Positions 21,782 through 35,800 of a DNA stretch of 64,000 nucleotides are shown in pieces. Origin of the DNA: Lytechinus pictus (Eukaryota; Echinodermata; Echinoidea; Temnopleuroida; Toxopneustidae); the NCBI RefSeq assembly GCF_037042905.1, contig NW_026974140.1:13341001-13405000 (forward strand), read 5' to 3'. Made by a program: the position numbers and the translations under genes. Positions within the stretch are counted from its first letter, which is position 1. Every line of letters starts with the position of its first letter. Under the pieces are notes generated by a model. That model was not told the origin of the DNA and made no database searches. It saw only the letters and a list, made by a program, of their open reading frames with translations.

Positions 21782-22454
21782 GAAGTGGCCCCTCCCCCCC
21801 CCCCCCCCCCCCCCGGATTAGGAACTGAAAATATACCGGGTGTGTGAAAAACAGCCGGGTCTACGGAATTGGATCGCGGTATTATGTCCCGTTATTATTT
21901 TCTTATGTTATCGAATGAAATCATTCGTTTCAGATATTGTTATAAACCGGTGGATGGAGAAAAAAATCAATGTTGAAATATGATAATATATTCCCTTTTT
22001 TATTGTACACGACATTATATATAGATATTTTTATTTATCCCCACCTTTTTTTAAATGTCACTTCATTTTGTTAGTATTCTTTATTCCGATATATGATGTA
22101 GAATATAGGGGAGAACATACAAAAGAAATAAGAATTGAAATTTAAGAGAGTGTTTAAAAGGGAAATAACACCGAAAATAGAAAGTTCTCTATGTGGCTCA
22201 TTTTCAGGTGATTTTTTTTTTAATCAGCTCGCGCTTCGTGCTCGAATTATTGATCTACTGGTTTTGAGAGGAAGAAATCGTGTCATTGATATCTTTTTCA
22301 ATTATGTCATGTTTTTTATTATTTTCTCTTGCCTCTCAGCTTTTATCTACCCTTTCCCTCTCTAATTTTTTTCACGTGCCCTATAACGTACAAATTTCGC
22401 TACTGTTTTTCAAAGCTTTCGTGTACAATAAAAATATCGCTTGAATGATAGTTG

Positions 22455-23190
22455 TTTATTAATTTGATTTGATTTATTTTATTTAAACACGGTAAAAAGC
22501 CCTCAATCAGGCTGGTTTTCTGAGAGGCCGTGCAATACACAAAAAATACAAAGAATAACAAAGTAAAATAAGTAAAACAAAAACCTATATACAAAACCAA
22601 AGAGGAAGGATGAAGCAAAACAAAAACAAAATCAAAACAGAAAAAAAAAACAATTGTAACAAAAATTAAAAAAACTTTGGTGAAAAAAAAGGATAATCAA
22701 GATTTCAGGACTTTTTCAATTTCAGTTTCAAATAAATTTAGATTTGGTATAGTGCGAATGCGTTCTGCCAATGAATTAAAGTCAAGTATATGGCAAGATA
22801 TAGGCTGCTATTTCGTGCAAAGTCTGTTTTGGGTGTTTTTAAGTTAATTATATTGTTTGAGTTACGAAGTGTGTGGGTAGAATGTTGCTTAAGACTAATC
22901 CTATTACATATAAAATGCGGTAAATATCAATATTTTGATAACAAATTAGTTGTAAAGTATAAGGCTAGATAATAAAACAAGTACATCATTGAATTGAGAA
23001 CCCACTGGAAAGCAGAACAATGGTTCTCCATTATAAATAATTGGTAATATCTCGAAGCAGTACTTGATAAAACAATAAAAATATATCTTGTTTTAAAACA
23101 TGAATTGTAAATGTCTTTTAGATATACCCTGGATATATTATACAATAATGTAATTGTTTTATCACAAATAAACAAGAACTAATATAAGGA
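22455..23190 (-). mobile_element. LINE relic: reverse-transcriptase C-terminal end and 3'UTR
   Basis: Read on the minus strand, the frame encodes HSTHTLRN followed by KTDFARNSS and, after a frameshift, FNSLAERIRTIPNLN, then LFETEIEKVLKS and a stop. This is the usual C-terminus of non-LTR reverse-transcriptase polyproteins, of the form HxTR..., NSLP..IR, sLnsFK..LK. The 3' end carries an AAATA/AATCA-type tail (seen as TTTATTTTATTT on the plus strand near 22470). It is heavily decayed and 5'-truncated; the clade is not determined. Confidence 0.65.
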
Positions 23191-23689
23191 GAAAAAAACG
23201 AGAAGACAGGACAAAACAAAAAGAACAATACATACAAACAAGACAAACGAATCTGCACTAGGTAATATAAAATGAAGAGAGAGAGAGAGAGATTGATATT
23301 TTTTCAACCTTGTTTGATATTGATTCCTCAACTAAAGCCCATGATTATGGAAATTATGAAAATGCAGGGACTCAATTTTTAGTGACAGCGCCGATCATTT
23401 TTAGCGTTGCTAAATTGTTGATAAGTTGATAGGTTGTAACTAGAATACAGCTTATCTTTCCCAGAAATAATAACTAAAACAAAATTCAAGAAAGCGGTCC
23501 GAACTATGAAATATAGATATTGAAGATAACGCTTTAAACCCTAACAGATATATGAATAAAGTTTTTTTTCCATGGTTAAATGTAAGGGATGGCACGATAT
23601 CATAAAATTTACTTTCGTTTAGGGTTTTTTCAGAACATTTATTTTTTTTTACGACCACCCGGGAAGATTGCCATCCGTATAGCCAGTGA

Positions 23690-23815
23690 CGCAATGAGCC
23701 CAAAATATTGAGGGGGCAAGATATGGCATATTGGGCCAAATTCATAAAAAGTTGCGAGAAAGCGAAGCAAGCGAGCAAAATTGTTGACATTTTTATTACA
23801 AAAATAGATTTTTAA
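23690..23815. repeat. TGGCATATTGGGCC-type repeat fragment
   Basis: GATATGGCATATTGGGCCAA and the GCGAAGCAAGCGAGCAAA stretch have an inverted relative at 53885-53950 (TTTGCTCGCTTG, ATGCCATATTGAGCCCCTCC). Confidence 0.5.
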
Positions 23816-23848
23816 TTAGATTTTGACAAGATATTCAGGAAGTAACAT

Positions 23849-25196
23849 CATATGCATAGGCGGATCCAGGGGGGTGCCGAGGGGGAAAAGGGGGAAAGAA
23901 AGGGGGGAAAAGAAAAAGAAAGGAAAAGAGAGCTGAAAAAAAGAAGGAGAAACATAAGAGGAGGAAGACGAGTGAATAAAATAAGATGAGGGGAAGACTT
24001 GGAAAATCATTTTAAAAATCTTTCATGTCACTATACAAAATTTTAGCTCGCGCTTCGCGCTCGCATTGTCTTTTAGGTAATTGACATGTCTTGCTCAATA
24101 AAGAGTTAAAAATATCAAATTTTTAAGTCAATATGCAAAATATATTTCAGCTCGGAAATCGAACTTTCATTATTTTGTTTGATTTACTAATTGATTTTAA
24201 AAAAGTGCTCTGTAAAAAATTCTGTTTTATATTCTGAAAATTAAAATTTTCTGCTCGCGCTGTGAGGTACCTAGTTTCCTGTATTCCATAAAGTTCTCAA
24301 AATATCCCTATTCAGGTCAGATTAATTGTCAAAACGTATCATATATCTCTACACGCTCGCATTTTGATTGGTGAGTTACGTTTATCTCAATATTAATTCT
24401 ATTACAGACTATACTTAAAATCCTCATTTCATGACAGTTTATCAAAAATTTCGGCGCGCGATTTGCGCTCACATTGATTGTTGAAAATATATTAACTCAT
24501 GCCTCTAATTGTTCACAATTACAAAAGTGCTTTAAATGTCCAGTTTTCAGGCCATAATATTAACAGATTTCGCGTTCTCATTAAGCTTATTAGATAATTA
24601 AGATATTAATTTAATAATCAAATTGTTCTTTTTTTTAGAATGGAATATCGACAAGTTTCATCTCGCGATTAGGAAGAGAAATAGGAAGATAGCCATCATT
24701 TCCATATGATGACATCATGTTCAAAATTGAAAGTAATAATAATGAAACATATCAGCTCTTTTTAAACTGTGATCCATCTCCTCCTCACAATTTTCCTACA
24801 AAGTGCTTGAAATACAGAGCTTAAATCGACCCTTTTAAAGATCAAAGATCAAATATTTTAAGAGGCTCGCGCTTCGCGCTCGTTTGAGTGATTTTCATGA
24901 TAAAAAAGCAGTCATATACTTAGTTGGATACACAGCTCGTTTAGGGTCACAAACATCGCCCAGAATGTTTAAATTTTAGGACAAAATACATGAAATAAAA
25001 AAAAAATAGCTCGCGCCTCGCGCTCGCACTATAATTCTATGAGGATTTATAAAAAATAAAGCTTAGAAGTGACTACTAGGAATACCCCTCCAAAGAAACA
25101 AACAAAATCAACTTCGAGCGGCCGATCGGGGAAAATGTGGCTAAAAAATATTCTGCCTCCCCCCATTGGCGAAGGCCGGATCCGCCCTAGCATATG
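23849..25196. mobile_element. GCTCGCGCTTCGCGCTCGCA-bearing element, copy 1
   Basis: The left end CATATGCATAGGCGGATCCAGG is mirrored at the right by GGATCCGCCCTAGCATATG. The AT-rich body carries the GC-rich near-palindrome GCTCGCGCTTCGCGCTCGCA at about 24045, 24864 and 25009, with degenerate versions at about 24250, 24352 and 24453. A second copy starts at 55582. A homologous GAGCGGCCGATCGGGGAAAA lies near the right end of both. There is no ORF. Confidence 0.72.
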
Positions 25197-28140
25197 CCAC
25201 CCTTCTTTCTTTCTATACTTTTCTTCCCTTTTCTTTTTTTTCTTGGTCGTGAATGTTTTTTGGGGGGAGGGGTAGGATCCCGGGGCCCGGGGGTACTCTG
25301 AGCGTGGAGGAGTGACTCAGTAGAATTGCGCCAAAATATGCCCCAGATTCACTAAATTCAATTTTAACAAACAGATAGTTCATTTGCTTTGACTATTTTT
25401 GATTTTTTTTTTTCTTTCGGAGGAAAACGTTTCTGCTTATTGCCATATGCTAACTATTGATCCCGCAGAAAATTATTTGCACACCAAAATATTGAGTTTG
25501 TGAAATCATAAACACATTGGAAAAAATACCAAGTTAATCCTACAGTAATTGGCAAATAGCAACACCAACCCGAGAAAATGGTAAGAAAATGCATGATGCA
25601 CAAAAGCGTCACCGATACTTTTTTTTTTGTCCCCGCCGGAATATGTCTTTGTCAGCATGATCGGGTGCCATCAAGTAGTGAAAACGAAGGGGGGGGGGGG
25701 GGGTGGAAGAAAGAAGAAGAAAAAGGTCGACTGTAAAACGGACTGGGTCGTTTATTTGTTATTACCCCTTCTTATCAAATTATTTCAAAAATATGCAGCT
25801 TTACGTCATCTTGCCCCCCCCCCTCTCTCTGTCACCAATGCAGGAGCCGCCAAAGTGAACCGTGAGCCCCGATCGAAATTAAGATATTAACCTATTGATA
25901 TTCTGCTACAGATAAGGCAAATAAAAATGTAAATTTGATCAGATTTCATAGAAATTCGATGAATAAAACGATTTTGAAAAAATATCTTTCACGGGATTTA
26001 TTTTCGAAAGGTAGGGGGGGGGGGGGTCTCCAGCTATACCCCGCTACGCCGAAGATTATTACGGGTCTGGTAGAATGACATCCACCTCGGTGCGGTCATT
26101 ATTATACAATTACAAAAGCCTGATCATGATCAGGAAACAAAAACTCTTGGCCTAATTGATTAGAGATGGACTAATTGGATGAAATGTAGTTCATTTAAAA
26201 TTGGAGAGGATATCAGTGATCTACAGCTTGTTTTATTCGCCCAAGAAGAAAACAATTTTGGGGTTGTTTGCATCACAATGCGGAGGAGTTAGGGGTGCTC
26301 CCCCGCGAGGTAAAGGAAGGTACGCTTTAGCGCAAAACAGACCCAGATTGGATTTATAAAAATGCAAACACCTGATATGATTTTCATTTCTCCGTCGAAT
26401 AAAAATCACTATCGCCCATTTCGTCACTTATATTTGCATACATAATTATCTTGTATAGAACTCCTATAGAGGGCGATTCCATGCTTTAAAAATATGCCAT
26501 TTTCACAACACTTTTAACCTGCTGTCAAAACAAATGAGGAACTTCAATTTGTTTTGAGGTATTAAAGTACTACTGGGTCATGTAAAAAATGACAACCAAC
26601 AAAAGTCCATGGATGGGCGGTCCATGTGTAAATAAGAGGTGCAAATGTCGCGTGTCGTACGTCATTTCTGAGGCCCGTACTTACACAACGTACGACATTT
26701 TCACCTTTAATTCACCCATGTTCATTTTTTTTTTGGTTATCGGTTTTTCACATGACTATCCACTACAACTTTATCATTGAAAAACAAGAAAATTTTATTG
26801 CTCAAGCATTCAGCTAAGAGACTAGAAATTGTCGATATGTATTGAAACGCGCGCGCCCCTCACATTGCAAGCACTGACAGTGGCACACCCCTGGATACAT
26901 CCCCATGCATGTTATTTGTTCGGGTTTCTTGCAATCGGTTCAATTTCACGTGTAGATTCAGGTGACCTAGATAAAAAGCAATACAAAATTTACTGTGTGA
27001 TGTCAAGGGTTTTCTGTTACGTAATGTTGCAACATATTTGTTTGATATAAATATAATGGTGACTACACCAGTTAAGGTGTTTTTTTCATATCTGAAAAGC
27101 AGTTATAGATCAGGGGCCTGTAACACAAAGCTTAGCGAACGTCTTTGACTTTTTTCGATTGATTTGTATTGAATACATTGCATAATTAATCATAAAAATA
27201 AGCGTACTATCAATCGCTAACCTTTGTGTAACGGGAATCCGGTTAGTGGACGGGCTATCATATACTATGCTGACCTAGCATAAATTAGTTGGACTGCTAA
27301 AAAAATCATTTTCATTTTTTCTTTTCATCCAGGAGCAAATGATATCACCTTGAAACCTGAACATTGCACTGCCAACCCAACCAGTTGTGACCATCAGAAA
27401 GGGCAGCAAATGTCGAAGGGAAAGAGAGAGAGAGAGGGGGGGGGGGGAGAGAGAGAGAGAGAGCGAGGGGGGGGGGGGGGAGAACAGAGCACTGAAATCG
27501 TGCCCATTCCAATTTGGGGCGCCAAAACCACAGGCGCGCCGATGGTCTCGTTGGTTTTTCATCCACCTCCAGATTGAATAAACGTTTAAATGCTGAAGGC
27601 GGAGGGGGGGGGGGAATCCCATATCCATTATCTAACAAGATATAAAGAAAGAGGTCTTGTGGTAAATATACTCAACCTCTCGAACTCCAAATAAAAAAGT
27701 GATCAAATTAGAGGTATTAAAAAAGAGTTTTCTCAAAACTCAGACTTCTATTTTGTCAATGGAAGTAATGAGTTCTGCCATCAAACTTGAGAATTAAAGA
27801 TATCAAGCTATTGACATTAGTTAAGGACTGTTCAAAGAGGTGAAAAATATATTGAACATTATTGGGGGATGGTTTGAATAGTCTAATCCTTCAAAGAATT
27901 ACAGAGGATTTTTTTTTTTTTTTATGTGAGTGACATGTGAGCTCTCTTATTGGTCATAATTATGTACTATAATAAAAAAAATTGTTGAGTTTCATTTATC
28001 TAACGAGTCATGAAAATGTACATGAAATGATGTGTCTAATGGCATATCACATGACATATGGAAGAGCTGCTCACATAGGACTTCAAAATATTAAAAAATA
28101 CATTCTTTGATGGATTTTTGCCAAGAATCCTCTATTGTTT
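25197..28140. other. Intergenic stretch without recognisable gene
   Basis: I see no exon-like segment. It holds several homopolymer G/C runs (about 25690, 25815, 26015), a GA-rich low-complexity block (27421-27482), a MITE at 27113-27240 and unrecognised AT-rich sequence. Glycine/arginine- or proline-rich ORFs near 27.3-27.6 kb come from the GA and G repeats. Confidence 0.6.
27113..27240. mobile_element. Short palindromic MITE (GGGGCCTGTAACACAAAG)
   Basis: GCCTGTAACACAAAGCTTAGCGA at the left is mirrored by AATCGCTAACCTTTGTGTAACGGG at the right, around an AT-rich centre of about 80 bp. Confidence 0.68.
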
Positions 28141-31100
28141 GGAAATAGAATAAAAATTTGATGAGTTTCGAAGTTACCTAACTTTACCTCTTAAATCATA
28201 GAGTATCACTTCTTTTCTTTTTAAACATCTAACATAAACTTTCAAGCAACAGCTTGCACCATTCAAAGAACACACACATATCATAACAAAAGAACATGAA
28301 GATAGTGCCATATACATGAATATATTTATATATACTTTCCACATCATAGTCAAGCTTAGCAAAATACATCTCTGTATATACACATATAACCCAATGACTA
28401 GGCTTTCTTTGTTCCATTACCACTCCTGACAGGAAAAAAAGAGTATCCATCTTCATGGCTAAACATTAATTCAACTTCACATCATAATATGCTACATTTA
28501 TTATATACAATATACATGTTATGACAATGAATACAGTCATTGATAGAACTAGAACTGGATTAGATTTACAAGTACTCCTCTATTACAATACACAAGGTAA
28601 TTGGTTTGTGCGATATGATCACATTTTTCTTTTCGAACACAGGAAACTCCAGCAAGACCAAAGATAATTAGCCAAGATCAGCTGAGAAATGGGTTTTAAG
28701 GGGTTGGGCAGCTATGCATTCTAGCAGAGTTTTGATAAAGAATCAAATATGGATTGTGGAAAAAACACTTTCCATGAATGATATATTCTTAATGATGAAC
28801 ATTCATGTGATTAATTGCTAAATATAGATGAATACATGCAAACACACCAGAAAAGGTCACTTTGCACTAGGGGTTTTGTCAAAGACATTCAAAGGCGCAA
28901 TTTGTATTTGTAAAAAATAAAAAAAGACCCAGATGTTTTTTTGCGGGACATCATGTTATAAAATGTTTTAAAAGGGTATGATCATCTTGATATTAAAAGT
29001 CAATTCATTAAGCAGTAAAAACTGGTTAAAGCAAATGTAAATAATGGTCAAGAATAATTCAGGAAACTTGAAATAATGAAAATAAGTGAAATTATTCGTG
29101 AAGTTCAAAAGTGACACCTTATAAATGTAGTTCTATCAATATCTGTCTCTATGAACTAACACACACACATATTTTAGTTTGATAAAGTTCACTTTAAAAT
29201 ATATACAATACCTGAGACAAATTTGACTCATTATACAAAGCCCTATTTATTCTTTCATGTTTTAAAAAAGTTACCAGCTAAAACCAAAACGGATTTAGCA
29301 GTCATTTTCAATTAAACTTAATAACTCTGTGACGTCATGTTCCCCAAGACCCCAACATCAAAATGCATCTACATGTATTTTTGTTTTAAATTACCATTTG
29401 ATGCAGTTTAACCCACATTGAGTGCAGCGCAGTTTATCCAATTACTTAATTGTAGAAGTAACTATAGGAGACAACCAAAGTCTGGATAACAAGCTCACGG
29501 AGTCTGAACACAATTACAGTAACAGCATGTCCAATATACATTTACAAAAATTACAAAGTATCATATGCCTACATTAAACACATAAGTTGGCTATGTGAAA
29601 CATGATTGTCACTCATGACTGAAGGCCATTATCATTTATAGGCATGACAGATTTCCCATGCATGTGAGTGAATAGGCAATATTTATCATGTTTCCATGAT
29701 GCATGCATCCAAATTGAACATGAGCTACATATACCTAACCTTGATAGGAGTATCCTGTGATTTTTGTGTGTGTGTTTTCACTCCAAACAAGGCACATTAT
29801 GATAGTGAGCCATTGAATAAAACTTGTACACTTTTATTACATCTTTTTATATTCCAGTCTCTCAAATGACCAAAAGCAAAACAAGCTTCAATACACTTCC
29901 TACTGAATTCATCATGTGATAATTACATGTAAACATTACTATGGTTTACTAGTATAGACCATTTATAGAGTATATTTAACTCAATCTATTACTAATTGTA
30001 AATAATTTGTCATGATGATCAATTACGGTATAATTTATCATTATTTCATATACTAGTAGATCAATGAACAATTAATTACTTTTCTTTTTATTCTCTTTAT
30101 GTACATGTACATGTACAAGAGTAAAATTTAAATAATCCATCATTATTTTAAACTTAGAAACCATTCTCAATCTTCTAATAAAAAACTAGACTTCTGATAA
30201 AAATTGTGCATAATTCACACTATAAGAGAAGAGAAGTTTTTGTTAGTTTTAATTTCTCAAGTGTGATCGATGTCAATGCAATGAAGACATTGCACACACA
30301 ATACAAGCAGCTCTGCTTTTAGTTAGCAAATTTGTCTACAAGATCTATGTTTTCAGTTTGTATACATACATCACACGTTACCCCCATATGTTACACTGTA
30401 GATAAAGTACTGGTATTAAAATAATACATGGCTGAAACTCCATAATGTGTAATGGGAGAATACAGTAAATGAACATTCTCCAATTATGTAGTGGTGAACA
30501 GTTTACATAAATGCATACATTGTAGTTTCATTAAAATGTGATCTGAATTTTAGTATCAATTAATGTAAATAAATACTCAAAATGCAAATGAATTCAACTA
30601 AATTTGTAAAAATTTTGAAAATAGGCTTCAACTATATTGGCATACCATTGCCAATGGTTTCTATGCATATTTATGAATCCTGAATAGGTTTTCAGTACAG
30701 TGCTCAACAATAGGCAGACTTGGGATTATAGCCAATTAACCAGACAAATAACCTTTACAGGAGCTAACTGTGTGTGTCCTAGAAGGTTTTACATGGTACG
30801 CAGGCATGCACACAAGGAATACCGGGTAAGGAGGGTGTAGGCCTACATGTACTTCTGATAACCCTGGCTTCCTGAGTTACTCAGGCCAAGTCACCCATTT
30901 ACCTTGTAGTATACTATACATGGAAAAGTACATGTAGATATCTAATGCCTTGTTAATTATTAATTATATACATGTGGACTTGGTGACCTGTGATAACAAA
31001 CTAGGAAGTGCTAGGGGTACACAGATACAGTATGCCATTTTCCCATGCAAATCTGTTTACTTTGTTATATCTTCTGTAGCTAGATTACTTGAAGATTCAT

Positions 31101-32456
31101 AAGGCGTGTCACTTAGCTTTGACACCAAAGCTTGTTATAAATCATCTGAAATAAACAATTTTGTACAAAAAAAATTGTTTGCTATGGTCTGAAATAAGTT
31201 GCCCCTGAATTGAGGTTTCAATTCTGAAGTTACTAGGCATTCCCAAAAAAGTCCCAATCCACTCTTCATGTTCACCAGCAGAATAATGCACTGTTTAGGC
31301 CTAAAATTGTGCAACAATACAACTATAAATACATGTTTATAATTCATTATGTGCATTACTAGTTAGACATAAACATGTTTGCACAGCACAAGGCTTGACA
31401 GAAATTACATTTAAAGTTTTCATGATAACAATACCGTGCATTAAAAATATATAGTAGTATGATTCCAGCCACAAAATAATTATTTCACACACTTGTGCAC
31501 ACTTGTCACTTGTGTATCAAACATTAACATTTGACTTACCATTGGGTGAAACAAACTTAAAATAGTGCAAGAAAATATTCAGAATCACCCCCTTATCATG
31601 TCATATCAATCTTGTTATCATTAATGAAATCATACACATACTTAAAATCAATCATTCATTTTTTAATGGAAAAAATGCAATGCATGTACTGCCAAGAACA
31701 AAATCAACAAGAATATAAATATTTAGAATGTCCCCAAGAGTGAGTGCACTTATACTTGATTCCATAATTGAGCTCAGAGTACACATGTACATGTATATTG
31801 TAGTCATTGATACCACTGAGTTTTAAACAAACAAATGAACTTGAAAGGAGATATGAACAACATGCATCAGAGAGTTGGTAGATTGTCATTGAACTGCTAC
31901 CTACATGTACCTCAAAGGTCACCAACCTTTACCAGCCTTTATTCATCAGACCCATTTACACTTTGTAAACAAAAGACTTTAAAAATCAATGGTCTAAGAT
32001 GACGTTCCCCTTAAGAATCTAAATATTTGTATTCATGGGCAATTTATTTCTAGTTACATGTACAAAGACAAGTTTAAAAATGATACTACAGGTGGAATTT
32101 GTACAGTGTCTGTATAAATTCATATGTTTCATCATACCAAGGCAGTTTTAAATTATATAAATCTAATTACTTCCAATTGATTGAACACATTCGCAAAATA
32201 ATTACCCAATGAGGACTAGAAATAGGAATCACAAGTATCGAAGGACTGAATGGAAGAAAATAAAGTCCGACTGAAATGTATCATCATGGACAAATTGATT
32301 CAAAACAAAATAATAGCTGCCAGCTAAAATCTGAAGGAAGGAGGTTTAATATCCCAACTAAGACTGAGTGAACTGATGTAATTACACTGAAAAATGTTTT
32401 TACCATCCTTACATTGACCATTCATGAATTTACAGTTATTGGGATGAAACTATGGG
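28140..32456 (-). other. Repeat-poor AT-rich region downstream of HLF, possible long 3'UTR
   Basis: This 4.3 kb lies directly behind the HLF stop codon. Unlike the rest of the window it has no palindromic element, SINE or G run that I can see. TACATGTACATG-type words are frequent. Absence of insertions would fit a long 3'UTR or conserved regulatory DNA; this is inference, and no poly(A) site is fixed. Confidence 0.35.
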
Positions 32457-32893
32457 CTAGTCCATCTTTGAAGCATTGAGACGCTTTTCATAACTCGCAA
32501 TGATCTTCTTGAGTGTTGAATTTTCCTTCTTCAGTTCAAGGACATCATCCTTGAGGGCACCATTTTCCTTCTCCAAATAAGCTGCTCGAATGACGATCTG
32601 GTTTTCTTTGATGCGCCTTGCATCTCGTGAGCGCTTAGCGGCAATATTGTTCTTCCTTCGCCTCTCCCAGTACTTATCATCCTTCTGTTCATCAGGCACA
32701 TAGATCTTCCGCGACTTCTTGATCATTGGCTGGGGTTTGAGCTCCTCCTCAGTGAAATTGCAATCCTTTGGATCAAATGTGTCTTGGCCAGGTGCGGTGG
32801 CAAGGGCAACATCTGTTTCTGTCAGATTAAATGGTACATTGACGTGCACTGGACTTGGCTCCCTAACTGGACTCATGTCTGGTGGGATGACCA
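32457..32893 (-). CDS. HLF: HLF coding exon 3 (PAR and bZIP domains)
   Basis: This 437-nt exon has a TTTTTTTACAG acceptor and ends in TAG at 32457. It holds the whole DNA-binding and dimerisation module, as the last coding exon does in vertebrate relatives. The open frame continues upstream of the acceptor into the intron, but phase and the family alignment fix the border at 32893. Confidence 0.94.
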
Positions 32894-35800
32894 CTGTAAA
32901 AAAATGATCGTTGTACAAATACAAAAAAAAAAAGCCCTTAGCATCTTGGTAAAAATAAGTTGCACATTATCTGCTTGTCAAACCTATTAGATTGTTCATT
33001 GAACATCATCCAGAATTCTTGAAATAAAGTTTATGAAATCTAATGAAAAAGATGCCAATTTTCAAATATGACCAGGCCTTGAATTTTGATATTTTGGGGG
33101 GCAAGGCCACTTTTCAAAAGGATATATTTTTAAATTACAGTGCAAATGGGAAGAATTAAAAAGGCAAGTGCAACAAATACATGCATACCCAAGGCTACAA
33201 TCCAAGGCCATTGAGGCAAATCAATGGGTCATCCAACTCCAAGACCATGGCCTTGGGTAGCCTTGGATCAATTCAAAACCTGGAAAACAGTGGTTAACTT
33301 TACAGTTACACTTTCATTTAAGAACTACACAACAGCTCACTGGAAATGGAATCACAATTTTTCCTCTTTCTGATTAGTGTACATGTACATGCCATTCCTG
33401 ACATTCATGATCAAATGGATTTTGCTAAAGTTATATCCAAGATCTAAAAGAGAGACAGCAGACACATTAATTGCATATTTACATGAACTGAAATTTTTCA
33501 TAGTGGTTTATTTTTGGTTAATTTTTGCTAATTTCCAATTCCAAATATTCGCTTCTGAATGAGAAAGCACAGCCATTGCTGGAAACTACATGTAAAACAA
33601 AACCCAAACAATTACATACATGTGCATGTATAACTTTTCTTTAATTAGCTGAGAATTTCTGTACATCTGAATATGTTCTAAAAAGTGCTTCAAAAAACAT
33701 AAAACAGTAAAAGAACAGAAAGTGGTCCTTACTTTCTGGGCTGATTGAGTCTGGACTGCTAGGTGGAGGGCTTGGAGTAGGTGATGGGATATTCAAGGCT
33801 GCTCTCAAAGACAAAGATTTCTCCTCCGTGGTTGATATCTCAGAAACAGGCAACAAATACTCAGACTGAGAGTCATCATTTTCTGGGGCTTTTTCATTGC
33901 TATTGTTCTTTCCTTCTGTGACTGCAATTCCATTCTCTGAGAGGAATTCATCCAGGTCCATGTACTCCAGCTTGAGGTCATCATAGGGTGTCTTCTCCCA
34001 CAGGGCAGGGCCAAGGAAGGCAGAGGCCACATCCTCTGCTGCATAATCCAAATCAAGGAGTCCTGCCTCTTTGTCTTTCTTTCCATCTTTTTCTAATGAG
34101 AAAAAAACACATAGATTTTATTTATATTACGGTACATGTAGTTTAGATTGGATGTCACTCATGTGCTCACATTAAAAATATGCCCCAGATTGTAAAAATA
34201 TTGTTCACACACACACAAAAAAAATAACGAGTTCATTTTTTAAGACCTTCAACAACAACAAATATTATCAAAAACATGTAGGCCTACACTGTACGTTTAC
34301 AAGCACAATTTAAAAACTATAACAATTTCCTAACTTTAGATCTAAAACCAGAAAACGTTTCAATCAAAAACATATTTTACTTTTTCATAAAAATTTATAC
34401 AATAAAATTATATATAGGACATAATTGTTGCATACACATGTATGGGTACATGTAATTGTACACAATCTCAATAGGGAATTTCTGTACAAGGTGAATGGAG
34501 AACAATAAATATCAAATGTACTCCAACAAGTGATTTATTCACCTTTTCTTGAGTATCTAAAGACTGCTTTGTTAAAAAAAAAGTGGAAAATTCAAAAATT
34601 TAAAAACAATATAAATGTTCATGAAATCATGGAAATAACAAAACGTCGATATGGCTAATTTCCTTGCCAGCCATATGAACAATATAGAATAGCCATATAA
34701 AAGAACAAATATACAGTATAGCAATTTATCCAAGCTACATGTAGGAAGACAACATACAGATTACAGTACAAGATACTCTGATAGACCTGGAAACATGACT
34801 GCAGAAACAACTGTATTTTTTCCAGTAGATGCAGTATAAAGGTATTAGGCATTTTAAAGGAAAATACTCTTTTGGAGTTGTTTCCATATTTGATATAATT
34901 TGAATTTTTGAAATCATGGGGAAAATTGTGTGTGCTGACTTACATGTATAGGGACAAAATGTCAATCCCCCCACCCTAAATTTTTTGTTGATAATGATAA
35001 CCTTTTCTTTTTTTTTGCTTGTCAAAAAATGTTGGTGCCCCCCCCCCCTAAATTTTTTGGCTTCTGCCGCAAATGGTGCTGAATATGCATGGGATGCAGA
35101 AAAAGGACAATTTAAATATAAAACTTTTTTTTTAATTCTCTGAAAGTGTTTCAATTGACAACTTATAATTATAAAAAAAAGATCTAACAAATTAAATTGG
35201 TCAGGTCAGCCTCTGAAATTTTCCATATACATAACACATGCAAGTTCTTCTTATTATTTCCCCATATTTAATGCATTTATTTCATTTTTGATGGTTTCAA
35301 ACTATTCTCCCATCGGCCAACCATATCTAACAATCATGTTTGTACTGAACCAATACCAACAGTACAGTGCGAATTCGAGTACCAGGCACTATCGTCGTGT
35401 CATCGGTGAGCACAAACGAAAACACGTTTCCAAAAACGTGACTCTTGGATGCATGGGGAGCTCCCGCGCATGTCGATACACACCACATCGCTGTACACAC
35501 ACCGTACCGTACTGCGCAATAGACCGCGATCGCCGGCGTTTGACCCAATAACACTACAGTTAACCCAAATAAAAGCATGGTTTAGCTCATAATCCTTCTA
35601 CATCACTCAACGTAATGAAAAAATACTAATAATTTGAATATGAGCTATTTGAATATCATAAAATGTGTTTATTTTTTACATTAGAAATGGTTTGAATCTG
35701 CTTGTCAATTATGGGAAGTATTTATGTTGACAACTACACCACAGCAGCATGTCGTACACAACACGGGCTACACGCCCAATACATATGCATTACATCGCAT

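Noticed and set aside
27275..27638. Gly/Arg/Glu- or Pro/Leu/Ser-rich ORFs
   Set aside because: They are translations of GA and poly-G low complexity.
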